This document shows positions 54,801 through 62,113 of a stretch of 64,000 nt of DNA, in pieces; within the stretch, counting starts at the first letter, position 1, and each line of letters begins with the position of its first letter. The stretch spans positions 124,334 to 188,333 of the forward strand of contig BNBH01000005.1 in the NCBI GenBank assembly GCA_014655195.1. The letters run 5' to 3'. Source of the DNA: Streptomyces cellulosae (lineage in GTDB: Bacteria > Actinomycetota > Actinomycetes > Streptomycetales > Streptomycetaceae). The translations under genes and the position numbers were made by a program. The notes below the pieces were generated by a model that was not told where the DNA came from, ran no database searches, and saw only the letters and a list, made by a program, of their open reading frames with translations.

Positions 54801-56150
54801 CTACGGCCGCCACCGCACCCTGTGCTCCGCCAGATGCGACAGCACCGCGTGGTTCGCCTCCCAGCCGTCCGGGAACTTCACCAGCGTCCCGAGCTGGACC
54901 GGTTCCGTGGACGGGTAGTCGTCCAGGAGGTCCGTCACGCCCTCGCGGCAGACGACGATGCAGGCGTGGCGGTGCCGGGAGGCGAGGACGCAGAGGCGTC
55001 CCGTCTCCAGGTGGAACGCCGTCGCGTCGGGGCGGCCGGACAGCGGGTGGAGGACGACCGTCACGTCGTACTCGCGGCCCTGGAGGCGGTTCGCCGTGTC
55101 GACGGTCACGTCGGGCACGCCCAGGTCCGCCAGCGCCGCACGGATCGCCGCCGCCTGGTCGCGGTGGGCCGTGCCGACCGCGACGCGGTCCGCGGTGAGC
55201 GGGGTCGGGTCGGGGGAGCGTTCGGAGACCGCCGCGCCGCCCCGGTCCAGCAGTCGGCGGACCACTCGGGCGACCGCCCCCACCGCCTCCGGGTCGGTGC
55301 GCGGGGTGTGGCGGGCGGGCAGCTCCAGCAGGCCCCAGCCGGACTCGGCGGCCTCGTCGATCACCCGGTCCGGGCTCGATCCGTCCGACGGGACGGCCAG
55401 GGTCAGGGCGCGGTCGCCGTGGTCCGTGCCGCTGCGGAACGGCGTGAACGGGTAGAACGCGTCCGACACCAGCGGCGCCGCCGAGGCGGGCAGCCGCCAG
55501 GACACCGGAAGGCGGTGCTGCGGCAGGTCGGGGTTGTGCGCGAGCAGCGTCGTCACGGCCGAGCCCGACGGGTCGTACGACAGGCCCGCCCACTGCTCGG
55601 CGCCCACGATGGAGAACGGGTCCAGCTGACCCGGGTCGCCCACGAACAGCGCCCGCTCGAACAGCCCGGCCACCGCGAGCAGCGCGTCCGAGCGCATCTG
55701 GTACGCCTCGTCGACGATCGCGTGCCGCCACGGCTCCACGTTCTTCACGTGAGCCCACTTCGCCGCCGTCGACAGCACCACCGGCAGCCCGGCGAGGTCC
55801 GCCGCCTTCGCCGACGTGCGCACCTGGTCCAGGCCGTCCAGCGCCTTGTCGTACGGGTCGGAGTCGCTGCTGTGCAGGCGACCCACCGGCAGGTCGGGGT
55901 TCTTCTCGGCGAGACGCAGCACCAGGTCGTCCACCTGCGCGTTCGTCTGCGCGACCACCATCAGCGGGCGGCCCGCCTCCGCCAGCTCCAGCGCCGCGCG
56001 CACCACCAGCGTGGACTTGCCGGCGCCGGGCGGGGAGTCGACGACGACACCGCGCGCGGCGCCGTGGAGTGTGTCGTGGAGGATCGCGTCCGTGGCGCGG
56101 GCGGCCGCGGAGCCGGGGTCGAACACCGTCTCCTCGACGGGGGCGGTCAC
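54801..56150 (-). CDS. SF1 helicase / AAA ATPase (last gene of nuclease-helicase operon)
   Basis: 449 residues from GTG 56150, overlapping the preceding stop by 4 nt. Walker A in VVVDSPPGAGKSTLVVRAAL (about 40-47), Walker B-like AIVDEAYQMRSD (DEAY), motif III-type LFVGDPGQLDPFSIVGAEQW, motif IV/V-like LPVSWRLPASAAPLVSDAFY and TANRLQGREYDVTVVLHPLS, motif VI-like LASRHRHACIVV. This is the core of DNA2/UPF1-like SF1 helicases. It follows a nuclease gene and an unknown gene in one transcript, probably forming a nuclease-helicase machine. Confidence 0.85.
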   Translation of the reverse strand: MTAPVEETVFDPGSAAARATDAILHDTLHGAARGVVVDSPPGAGKSTLVVRAALELAEAGRPLMVVAQTNAQVDDLVLRLAEKNPDLPVGRLHSSDSDPYDKALDGLDQVRTSAKAADLAGLPVVLSTAAKWAHVKNVEPWRHAIVDEAYQMRSDALLAVAGLFERALFVGDPGQLDPFSIVGAEQWAGLSYDPSGSAVTTLLAHNPDLPQHRLPVSWRLPASAAPLVSDAFYPFTPFRSGTDHGDRALTLAVPSDGSSPDRVIDEAAESGWGLLELPARHTPRTDPEAVGAVARVVRRLLDRGGAAVSERSPDPTPLTADRVAVGTAHRDQAAAIRAALADLGVPDVTVDTANRLQGREYDVTVVLHPLSGRPDATAFHLETGRLCVLASRHRHACIVVCREGVTDLLDDYPSTEPVQLGTLVKFPDGWEANHAVLSHLAEHRVRWRP

Positions 56151-57748
56151 AGCACGTCCTCCTCGGTCACCGGGTCGGCGGGCTCGGGGGCGGGCTCCTC
56201 ACCGGGCGGGCCGCCGTGGGTCCACGGGGTCTCCTCCGGGTCGGGCAGCTTCGCGCCGCCGCGCGGTTCGTGCTCGAAGAGCGTGAAGCACAGCCGGTCG
56301 CCCTTCTCCGGCACCGAACCGGGCTTCGGCTCCTTGCCCCGCCCCATCTTGTCCATGATCCGCAGTACCAGCAGACCGTCCTCGGGCCCCGCCGCGAACT
56401 CCACGAACTCCGCCGTCTGCGGCTTCCCGCCCAGCGAGCGGTACGCCTTCACCCGCTCGCCCAGGTGCGGCCGGTCGTCCGTGCGGACCGTGACCAGCGG
56501 GCGGGGGCTCGGCCGCTTGCTCTCGCTGTACGCCATCACCACATCGACGACCTCCCCGGCGAACGCCTCACCGGACAGCCGCCGGGCCGCCATCACCAGC
56601 GGGTCGTCGAGCGCCTCCTGTGCCTCCAGCCGCGCCTGCTCCCGCTCGCGGGCCGCCAGCTTGTTCGCCGCCGTCACCGCGTCGTCGCGGCGCGGCTGCG
56701 GCGGCTCCCCGGCCGCCACCCGGTCCCGGTGGCTCGTGAACGACCAGCGGTCGCGCGTCCAGCGCTCCTCCACGCGGGCGCCCTCCGGCAGCTCCCGCAG
56801 CAGGTCGAGGCCCCGCCACACCGCGTCCCACGTGGGCCGGGTCCGGCTCTCGACCAGGGCGTGGATCTCCCGCTCGGCGGCGGTCAGCGCGCCCAGCCGG
56901 TCGTCGGCCTCCACGCCGTCCTCGGCGGCGGCCAGTGCCGTACGCGCGCGGTCGTAGCGCTCGATGGCGGGGGCGAGCAGCTTGTTGTCGAACGCCGGGT
57001 CGGTGGCCGGGCCCGCAGGCGGGCACACCAACTGCCCGTCGTCGTCCCGCGCCAGCTCCGCCTCCTGGGCGGCCTCCGCGCCGGAGCGCCCCTCGGGCGG
57101 GTCGATCCAGGCGAGCAGCGCCCCCAGGTGCTGGTCCTCCAGCGTGGACTGCCCGGTCGCCCAGTGCCGTCCCAGCACGTCCGTCATGGCGAGCAGCAGA
57201 CAGGACCCGGGCACCCGGGCCCGCTCCCCGAAGTGCGTGAGCCACCGGCCGAGCAGCGGCACCCGGGGCGGCGCCGGGAACGGCGTCTCCGGGTCCTGCT
57301 CCGCCGTGCGCCGGAACCGCATGGACCGGCCGAGGAGGCGCACGAGGTCGACGCCGGCCCGGCTGGGCACGATCAGCTGCGGCGCGTCCGCGCACAGCTC
57401 GACCTCGACCTTGACCCGCTTGCCGGTCTCCGGGTCGGTCTCCGAGCGCTCGGCCGCCTCCACGGCGTCCGCGAACCCGTCCACGTACGGCAGGACGACG
57501 TCCGCCAGGTCGGCGAGGAACGCGAACCGCAGCTCGCGGTCGCGCGGCTGCGGCACCACCAGCAGCCGCGGCGCGTCCCGGTCGGTGCCCACCAGCGCGC
57601 CCAGCGGAGCGCCCGCCTCGCCGGCGGTGATGAGCGGCACGAACACCAGCGGCCGCTCGGACAGATGCCGGTGCCGGACGGTCGCGGCGGGCTGCGCGCG
57701 GCCGGTGTCGACCGCCTCGAGCCGGGCGAGGGTGGAGATCAGCGACAC
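56147..57748 (-). CDS. Unknown protein of the nuclease-helicase operon
   Basis: 533 residues from GTG 57748, overlapping the nuclease stop by 10 nt. No recognised domain. It begins MSLISTLARLEAVDTGRAQP, with a beta-rich first part (PLVFVPLITAGEAGAPLGAL, RLLVVPQPRDRELRFAFLAD), a helical middle with many charged residues (KLAAREREQARLEAQEALDD) and an SH3- or OB-like C-terminal part (LVTVRTDDRPHLGERVKAYR, LLVLRIMDKMGRGKEPKPGS) before a Pro/Glu tail. No signal or helices for membrane. Its tight coupling suggests a structural partner of the nuclease and helicase. Confidence 0.8.
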   Translation of the reverse strand: MSLISTLARLEAVDTGRAQPAATVRHRHLSERPLVFVPLITAGEAGAPLGALVGTDRDAPRLLVVPQPRDRELRFAFLADLADVVLPYVDGFADAVEAAERSETDPETGKRVKVEVELCADAPQLIVPSRAGVDLVRLLGRSMRFRRTAEQDPETPFPAPPRVPLLGRWLTHFGERARVPGSCLLLAMTDVLGRHWATGQSTLEDQHLGALLAWIDPPEGRSGAEAAQEAELARDDDGQLVCPPAGPATDPAFDNKLLAPAIERYDRARTALAAAEDGVEADDRLGALTAAEREIHALVESRTRPTWDAVWRGLDLLRELPEGARVEERWTRDRWSFTSHRDRVAAGEPPQPRRDDAVTAANKLAAREREQARLEAQEALDDPLVMAARRLSGEAFAGEVVDVVMAYSESKRPSPRPLVTVRTDDRPHLGERVKAYRSLGGKPQTAEFVEFAAGPEDGLLVLRIMDKMGRGKEPKPGSVPEKGDRLCFTLFEHEPRGGAKLPDPEETPWTHGGPPGEEPAPEPADPVTEEDVL

Positions 57749-58941
57749 CCGGCCACCTCCCGCTCGGCGGCGGACGCCAGCGCCTCCGCGCGCAGGGCGG
57801 CGGCCCGGCGCAGTGCGGCCACCGCCGGGTCGTCGGGGTCGCCCGCCTCGCCGCGGGCCGCCGCCAGCACGTCCCCGACGGTCGTCAGACCGCCCAGCTC
57901 GGCCCGCACCGGGCGGCCCAGGGAGGTCACGGCACCGGCCGCGCGGGAGCGGTCACGGCAGTGGAAGGCCAGCTCGCACGCGGACAGGCACTCCGGCGCG
58001 TACGTCGCGGGGACCGCCTCCACGGCCTGTTCGAGCTGCTCGGCGGGGAGTTCGGGGGAGAAGCAGATGCCCTCGGGGAGGGTGTCGGCGATCTCCTCGA
58101 TACGGGTGAGCCGGGCCAGCTGGCGCGCGGTCACCGCGCGCTGCTTGCGCACGTCCACGGCGGAGGCGGTGGGCAGGTTGGAGAAGTCCTTCGGGCACAC
58201 CAGCAGCACCCGGTGACGCACCCGGGGCGGCGGGTCGAGCCGCTCGGCGACCCGCTCCAGCGCCAGCACGTACACCGCGGCCTGGCGGGCGGCCGCGCCG
58301 ACCTTCGCCGGGTCGGCGGCCCCGTCCAGCATGGGGAACGACTTGATCTCGACGACCGTCCAGCTGCCGTCGGGGTGCACGACCACCGCGTCCGGCTCCA
58401 GGAACGCAGGGGAGCCCGCCACGTCGAGGGCGAGCATCGGATGGTCCAGCAGCGTCCAGACGCCGGGCTCGGCGGCGGCCTCGCGCAGCGCCAGCTCCGT
58501 ACGCCCGGTGCGGCCCTCGGGGCCCTGCGCGGTGAGGTCGGGCACACGCGCCTCGGCGGGCGGCTCGGCGCCGCGGTCCAGCTTCTCGTGGGCGAGGCGC
58601 AGCAGCTCCGTGCCGCCGTCGGCCTTGACCTTCGCCTCGAAGGCGTTGCCCCGGACGAACGCGAACTGCGACTGACCGAAGACCGAGGGCGAGCCCAGCG
58701 CGCTCGCCAGCGCCGCCTTGTTCACCCCGGCGCCGTCGAGGATCGCGCGCCGTCTGCAGCCCGGGTTGGCGGCGAGGGCGGCCAGGGCACGCGCGTCCAG
58801 CGCCTTGGCCTGCGTCTCGGGACCGCGCAGCTCAGCGAGCCGGTGCCGGAGCCCCTTCCCCCGCGTCCGAGGGGGAGGCACCCGGTTCGGCTCCTGGTCC
58901 GTACCGCGACTCGGGATGCCGCTGCCGTGGAATTCGCTCAC
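57739..58941 (-). CDS. Cas4/RecB-like PD-(D/E)XK nuclease with Cys cluster
   Basis: 400 residues if GTG 58941 is used; the start is uncertain (GTG 58881 possible). The nuclease motif is FLEPDAVVVHPDGSWTVVEI followed by KS (Asp...EIK, about 190-205). Cysteines at about 61 (ANPGCRRRAILDG) and in the tail PECLSACELAFHCRD (about 317-327; C-x3-C-x5-C) fit the iron-sulphur pattern of Cas4/AddB nucleases. Also QAAVYVLALERVAERL (QxxxY motif). Probably a single-strand DNA exonuclease working with the helicase encoded two genes downstream. With 58941 as start it overlaps the PAP2 gene by 110 nt. Confidence 0.8.
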   Translation of the reverse strand: MSEFHGSGIPSRGTDQEPNRVPPPRTRGKGLRHRLAELRGPETQAKALDARALAALAANPGCRRRAILDGAGVNKAALASALGSPSVFGQSQFAFVRGNAFEAKVKADGGTELLRLAHEKLDRGAEPPAEARVPDLTAQGPEGRTGRTELALREAAAEPGVWTLLDHPMLALDVAGSPAFLEPDAVVVHPDGSWTVVEIKSFPMLDGAADPAKVGAAARQAAVYVLALERVAERLDPPPRVRHRVLLVCPKDFSNLPTASAVDVRKQRAVTARQLARLTRIEEIADTLPEGICFSPELPAEQLEQAVEAVPATYAPECLSACELAFHCRDRSRAAGAVTSLGRPVRAELGGLTTVGDVLAAARGEAGDPDDPAVAALRRAAALRAEALASAAEREVAGCR

Positions 58942-59824
58942 CCGCGGAAGTCTGGCATCCGGCACTGACAATCGTGGCATCCGTGGCGGACGAGGCCGCC
59001 GGGACGGCCTCATTCGTGACGGACGCGACCGCCGGGACCGCCGTCGCGCCGATCCGGTAGCGGGCCTTCAGGACGTCCGCGTACCGCATCACGTACGGGG
59101 CGAGCAGATAGCCGGCGCCCATCACGGCGGCGCCCGCGACCGCGTCGAGGAAGTAGTGGTTGGCGGTGCCCATCACCACGATCGTGGTGACCAGCGGGTA
59201 GACCACCGCGGCCGTCCTGGCCCAGCGCCCGCGCCCGTACTTCCACAGGATCACGCCGCACCACAGCGCCCATCCCACATGCAGGCTGGGCATCGCCGCG
59301 TACTGGTTGGTCATGCCGCCGAGGCCGCGCGGGGCGCTGGCCTCGCCGCCCCACCAGCCCCACGAGCTGTAGTGGGCCATCGTGTCGACGAAGCCGTGGC
59401 TCGGGTCGAGCAGCCGGGGCGGGCAGGTGGGCAGCAGGGTGAAGCCGATGAGGCCGATGAACGTCGACGTCATCAGCCAGGTCCTGGCCGCCCGGTAGCG
59501 CACCGCCCGGGAGCGGAACAGCCACACGAGGAGCGCCGGGGTGACCAGGTAGTGCAGGGAGGCGTACCAGAAGTCGGCGGGTATGCCGATCCACGGTTCG
59601 CGGGTGAACAGGCGGTTCAGCGGGTGTTCGGCGTTGAGGGACAACGCCTTTTCTATGCGCAGCAGCGCCAGGCCGTGGTCGACGGCGTCGGAGACGTCGC
59701 CGCGCACGACGAGCCGTCCCGCGGAGTAGCAGGCGTACACGAGGAGGATGAGCGGCAGCTCCGTCCACCAGCGCATCCGGGTCGCCGGGACCGCCTCGGT
59801 GCCCGGTGTCTCGGTGTGCGGCAT
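58832..59824 (-). CDS. PAP2-superfamily membrane phosphatase
   Basis: 330 residues from ATG 59824 (GGGGGAGCG upstream). About six helices; phosphatase motifs NQYAAMPSLHVGWALWCGVI (PSLH) and MGTANHYFLDAVAGAAVMGA (HxxxD). LPTCPPRLLDPSHGF is typical of the inositolphosphotransferase/AUR1-like subgroup. The membrane part ends near residue 255; the last 60 residues are Ala/Ser/Pro-rich and their codons overlap the start of the nuclease gene in another frame. Probably removes a phosphate from a lipid or transfers a head group outside the membrane. Confidence 0.85.
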   Translation of the reverse strand: MPHTETPGTEAVPATRMRWWTELPLILLVYACYSAGRLVVRGDVSDAVDHGLALLRIEKALSLNAEHPLNRLFTREPWIGIPADFWYASLHYLVTPALLVWLFRSRAVRYRAARTWLMTSTFIGLIGFTLLPTCPPRLLDPSHGFVDTMAHYSSWGWWGGEASAPRGLGGMTNQYAAMPSLHVGWALWCGVILWKYGRGRWARTAAVVYPLVTTIVVMGTANHYFLDAVAGAAVMGAGYLLAPYVMRYADVLKARYRIGATAVPAVASVTNEAVPAASSATDATIVSAGCQTSAGERIPRQRHPESRYGPGAEPGASPSDAGEGAPAPAR

Positions 59825-60009
59825 CCGATCGCTCCCCCTTGTCCTCGTGCTGTCCTGGTCGGCGGCCAGCCACTCTACGGTGTGTGCGCGTCTTCCCGCG
59901 TACACCTCTTCGGAACCGGATAGACGCGGAGATCGCCCCCCGGGTTGCCCCCGACCAGGGTGAGCGATGATGGACGGGTCCCGCCTGTGACATTCCCGGA
60001 AGGTTCCCC

Positions 60010-60606
60010 ATGGCTCCGCGCATCCTGCTGGCCCGGCACGGACAGACCGCGTGGTCGTTGTCCGGCAAACACACCGGCAGGACGGACGTGCCGTTGCTGG
60101 AGGAGGGCCGCCAGGGGGCGAAGCTGCTGGGCGAGCGCCTGCACCGGCCGCCGTACGACGGGCTGCCGGACGTCGAGGTGCGCACCAGCCCGCTCTCCCG
60201 CGCGCGGGAGACCTGCGAACTGGCCGGTTTCGGCGACCGCGCCCAGCACTGGGACGCGCTCCTGGAGTGGGACTACGGCGCGTACGAGGGGATGACCCCG
60301 GCGGAGATCCAGGCGGTGCGCCCTGGCTGGCTCATCTGGCGGGACGGGGTCCCGGAGGGGGAGACGCTCGCGGAGGTGACGGCCCGCGCGGACGAGGTGG
60401 TCGCCTGGGCGCGCTCCGCCGACCGTGACGTGCTGGTCTTCGCGCACGGCCACATCCTGCGCTCCATAGGCGCCCGCTGGCTGGGCCTGCCGCTTGACTT
60501 CGCGGCTCGCATCCGCCTCAACCCGACGTCCCTGTCGGTCCTGGGCTGGGCCTACGGCGAACCGGCCGTGGAGAGCTGGAACGACGTGGGGCACCTCGTC
60601 CCCTGA
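60010..60606 (+). CDS. Histidine phosphatase family protein
   Basis: 198 residues from ATG 60010, 6 nt after GGAAGG. Catalytic RHG motif in [20 protein letters not shown], then [17 protein letters not shown], acid [17 protein letters not shown] and second His in [20 protein letters not shown]. This is a phosphoglycerate-mutase-like phosphatase of small metabolites. Complete; the tail [20 protein letters not shown] is typical. The 15-bp minisatellite starts 30 nt after its stop. Confidence 0.9.
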   Translation: MAPRILLARHGQTAWSLSGKHTGRTDVPLLEEGRQGAKLLGERLHRPPYDGLPDVEVRTSPLSRARETCELAGFGDRAQHWDALLEWDYGAYEGMTPAEIQAVRPGWLIWRDGVPEGETLAEVTARADEVVAWARSADRDVLVFAHGHILRSIGARWLGLPLDFAARIRLNPTSLSVLGWAYGEPAVESWNDVGHLVP

Positions 60607-60635
60607 CCCGCGTGTGCGCCTACGCGCGCGTGACG

Positions 60636-60725
60636 CGAATCTCCTCGCGGCGAATCTCCTCGCGACGAATCTCCTCGCGACGAATCTCCTCGCGACGAAT
60701 CTCCTCGCGGCGAATCTCCTCGGGA
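60636..60725. repeat. Minisatellite: six 15-bp tandem copies
   Basis: CGAATCTCCTCGCGR is repeated head to tail at 60636, 60651, 60666, 60681, 60696 and 60711 (last copy with CGGGA). It fills the gap between the convergent phosphatase and TetR genes. Unit length divisible by three keeps frames open on both strands, which creates false ORFs. Each unit pairs partly with itself (CGCGR...YCGCG), so the transcript may fold. Confidence 0.95.
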
Positions 60726-60743
60726 CGAGCCGGCACGCGCGCG

Positions 60744-61340
60744 TCAGGCGCGTGACGTGACGGCGCCCGCTGTGAGCAACGACTCGACGCCGTTCAGGAA
60801 GGTCTCGCAGACCAGCTCGGGGTCGAAGAGGCAGCCGGCGGCCATCGCGCCGTCCCTCAGCATCACGAAGTGCCGCCCCGCCGCGTCGGCGGGCTCGACG
60901 CCCGCGCGGCCGAGCAGCTCCGTGACGGTCTCCAGGAACCACTCCCGGTGCGCCAGCACGGCCCGGTGCACCGGGTGGTCCGGGTCGGGATACTCCGCCA
61001 CCGCGTTGAGGAACGCGCAGCCGCGGAAGCCGGGGGAGCGGATGCCGTCGGCGATGGCCCGCGCGACCGCCCGTACGTCGTCCTCCGGCGAGACGTCCGG
61101 CGACAGGGCGCAGGTGATCTGCGCCCGCATGCCCTGGTCGGCTTCGCCGAGATAGGCGAGGACCAGCTCCTCCTTGCCCGAGAAGTGCCGGTACAGCGTG
61201 GCCCGGGTGACCTGGGCCTCCTCGATGATCCGGTCGACGCCCACCGAGTGGATCCCCTCGGCGTAGAAGATCCTCGTCGCCGTTCCGAGCAGCCTGGTCC
61301 GCGCCTCGGACGGCCTGCCGCTTCGTGTGCCCCGACTCAT
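60744..61340 (-). CDS. TetR-family transcriptional regulator
   Basis: 198 residues from ATG 61340. The HTH is RTRLLGTATRIFYAEGIHSV GVDRIIEEAQVTRATLYRHF, a textbook TetR pattern, followed by a ligand domain with GFRGCAFLNAVAEYPDPDHP VH typical of a subgroup (TetR_C). It diverges from a small membrane protein gene over 124 bp containing a pair of matching inverted arms, so it most likely represses both. A weak start alternative lies at 61595, but that would put the operator in the coding region. Confidence 0.88.
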   Translation of the reverse strand: MSRGTRSGRPSEARTRLLGTATRIFYAEGIHSVGVDRIIEEAQVTRATLYRHFSGKEELVLAYLGEADQGMRAQITCALSPDVSPEDDVRAVARAIADGIRSPGFRGCAFLNAVAEYPDPDHPVHRAVLAHREWFLETVTELLGRAGVEPADAAGRHFVMLRDGAMAAGCLFDPELVCETFLNGVESLLTAGAVTSRA

Positions 61341-61362
61341 GGGGCGAGCGTACCAAAATTGT

Positions 61363-61435
61363 GAGGGAGAACGTTCGGTCTTGACGAACGGGCGGGCGCG
61401 GGTCTTGAATCGAAGAAGACCGAACGTTCTCCCTC
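61363..61435. promoter_or_regulatory. Two inverted 20-bp operator arms and promoter between TetR and membrane gene
   Basis: GAGGGAGAACGTTCGGTCTT at 61363-61382 and its exact reverse complement at 61416-61435 flank 33 bp. Each arm holds the palindrome GAACGTTC. On the plus strand TTGACG (61381-61386) and TTGAAT (61405-61410, 18-bp spacing) form a promoter lying between the arms, so two TetR dimers could clamp both divergent promoters. Confidence 0.8.
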
Positions 61436-61464
61436 CTCCTTCGCGCCCATCGAGAGGCACACCC

Positions 61465-62037
61465 GTGGACACCGTCGTCACCACCGCCCCGGCCCCCGCA
61501 CCCACCGCGGCCCCCGCCGCCCTGCGCCGGCTGTACTTCGTGCGCTTCGCCTTCGCCGCCGTCTGGGCCGCCCTGCTGTTCGCCACCGCCGACACCCTCG
61601 GCCCGCTCAGCGCGACGCTCCTGGTGATCTACCCGCTGTTCGACGTCGCCTGCGCCGTCGTCGACGTACGCTCCGCCGCCGCGGACGGCGGTCCCGTGCG
61701 GCACCTGTACCTGAACATCGCGCTCAGCGCCGCCACCACCGTCGGCCTCGCCCTCGCCACGACCTCCGGCATCCCGGCGGTGCTGCGGGTCTGGGGCGCC
61801 TGGGCCGTCACCGCCGGCCTGGTCCAGCTCGTGGTGGGCGTCGCCCGGCGCCGGATGGGCGGGCAGTGGGCGATGATCGCGAGCGGCGGCATCTCCACCC
61901 TCGCCGGTGCGTCCTTCGCCGCGCAGGCGGGAGCCGCCGACGCGAACCTCACGTCGCTGGCGGGCTACGCCTTCCTCGGCGGCGTGTTCTTCCTCGTCTC
62001 CGCCCTCCGCCTGGGCCGCGCCGCCAAGGGCGCGTGA
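61465..62037 (+). CDS. Small integral membrane protein (DUF308-like)
   Basis: 190 residues from GTG 61465, 7 nt after GAGAGG. About six short helices: YFVRFAFAAVWAALLFATAD, ATLLVIYPLFDVACAVVDVR, NIALSAATTVGLALATTSGI, VWGAWAVTAGLVQLVVGVAR, WAMIASGGISTLAGASFAAQ and YAFLGGVFFLVSALRLGR. The paired-helix layout resembles DUF308/HdeD-type membrane proteins. It is the only gene in this transcript and is probably controlled by the divergent TetR. The function is unknown; a stress or efflux role would be a guess. Confidence 0.8.
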   Translation: MDTVVTTAPAPAPTAAPAALRRLYFVRFAFAAVWAALLFATADTLGPLSATLLVIYPLFDVACAVVDVRSAAADGGPVRHLYLNIALSAATTVGLALATTSGIPAVLRVWGAWAVTAGLVQLVVGVARRRMGGQWAMIASGGISTLAGASFAAQAGAADANLTSLAGYAFLGGVFFLVSALRLGRAAKGA

Positions 62038-62057
62038 CCCGGCCCGGACACCGCGGG

Positions 62058-62090
62058 GCCCCGCCGGCGTTCCCCCTGCGCCGGCGGGGC
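62058..62090. terminator. Hairpin between two convergent genes
   Basis: GCCCCGCCGGCG and CGCCGGCGGGGC pair perfectly (12 bp) around a 9-nt loop, just after the membrane-protein stop (62037) and before the end of the XRE/TPR gene. Confidence 0.85.
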
Positions 62091-62113
62091 TCCGCGGCCC
62101 GTGTCCCGTGCGG

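Noticed and set aside
54723..56957. Plus-strand frame of 744 codons opposite the helicase
   Set aside because: Antisense shadow rich in Arg/Val/Gly; the helicase motifs are on the minus strand.
60636..60725. Tandem repeats taken as a CRISPR array
   Set aside because: Units are 15 bp, directly adjacent with no spacers; this is a minisatellite.
60494..60760. ORF coding ANLLATNLLAT repeats
   Set aside because: An artefact of the 15-bp minisatellite, no start signal.
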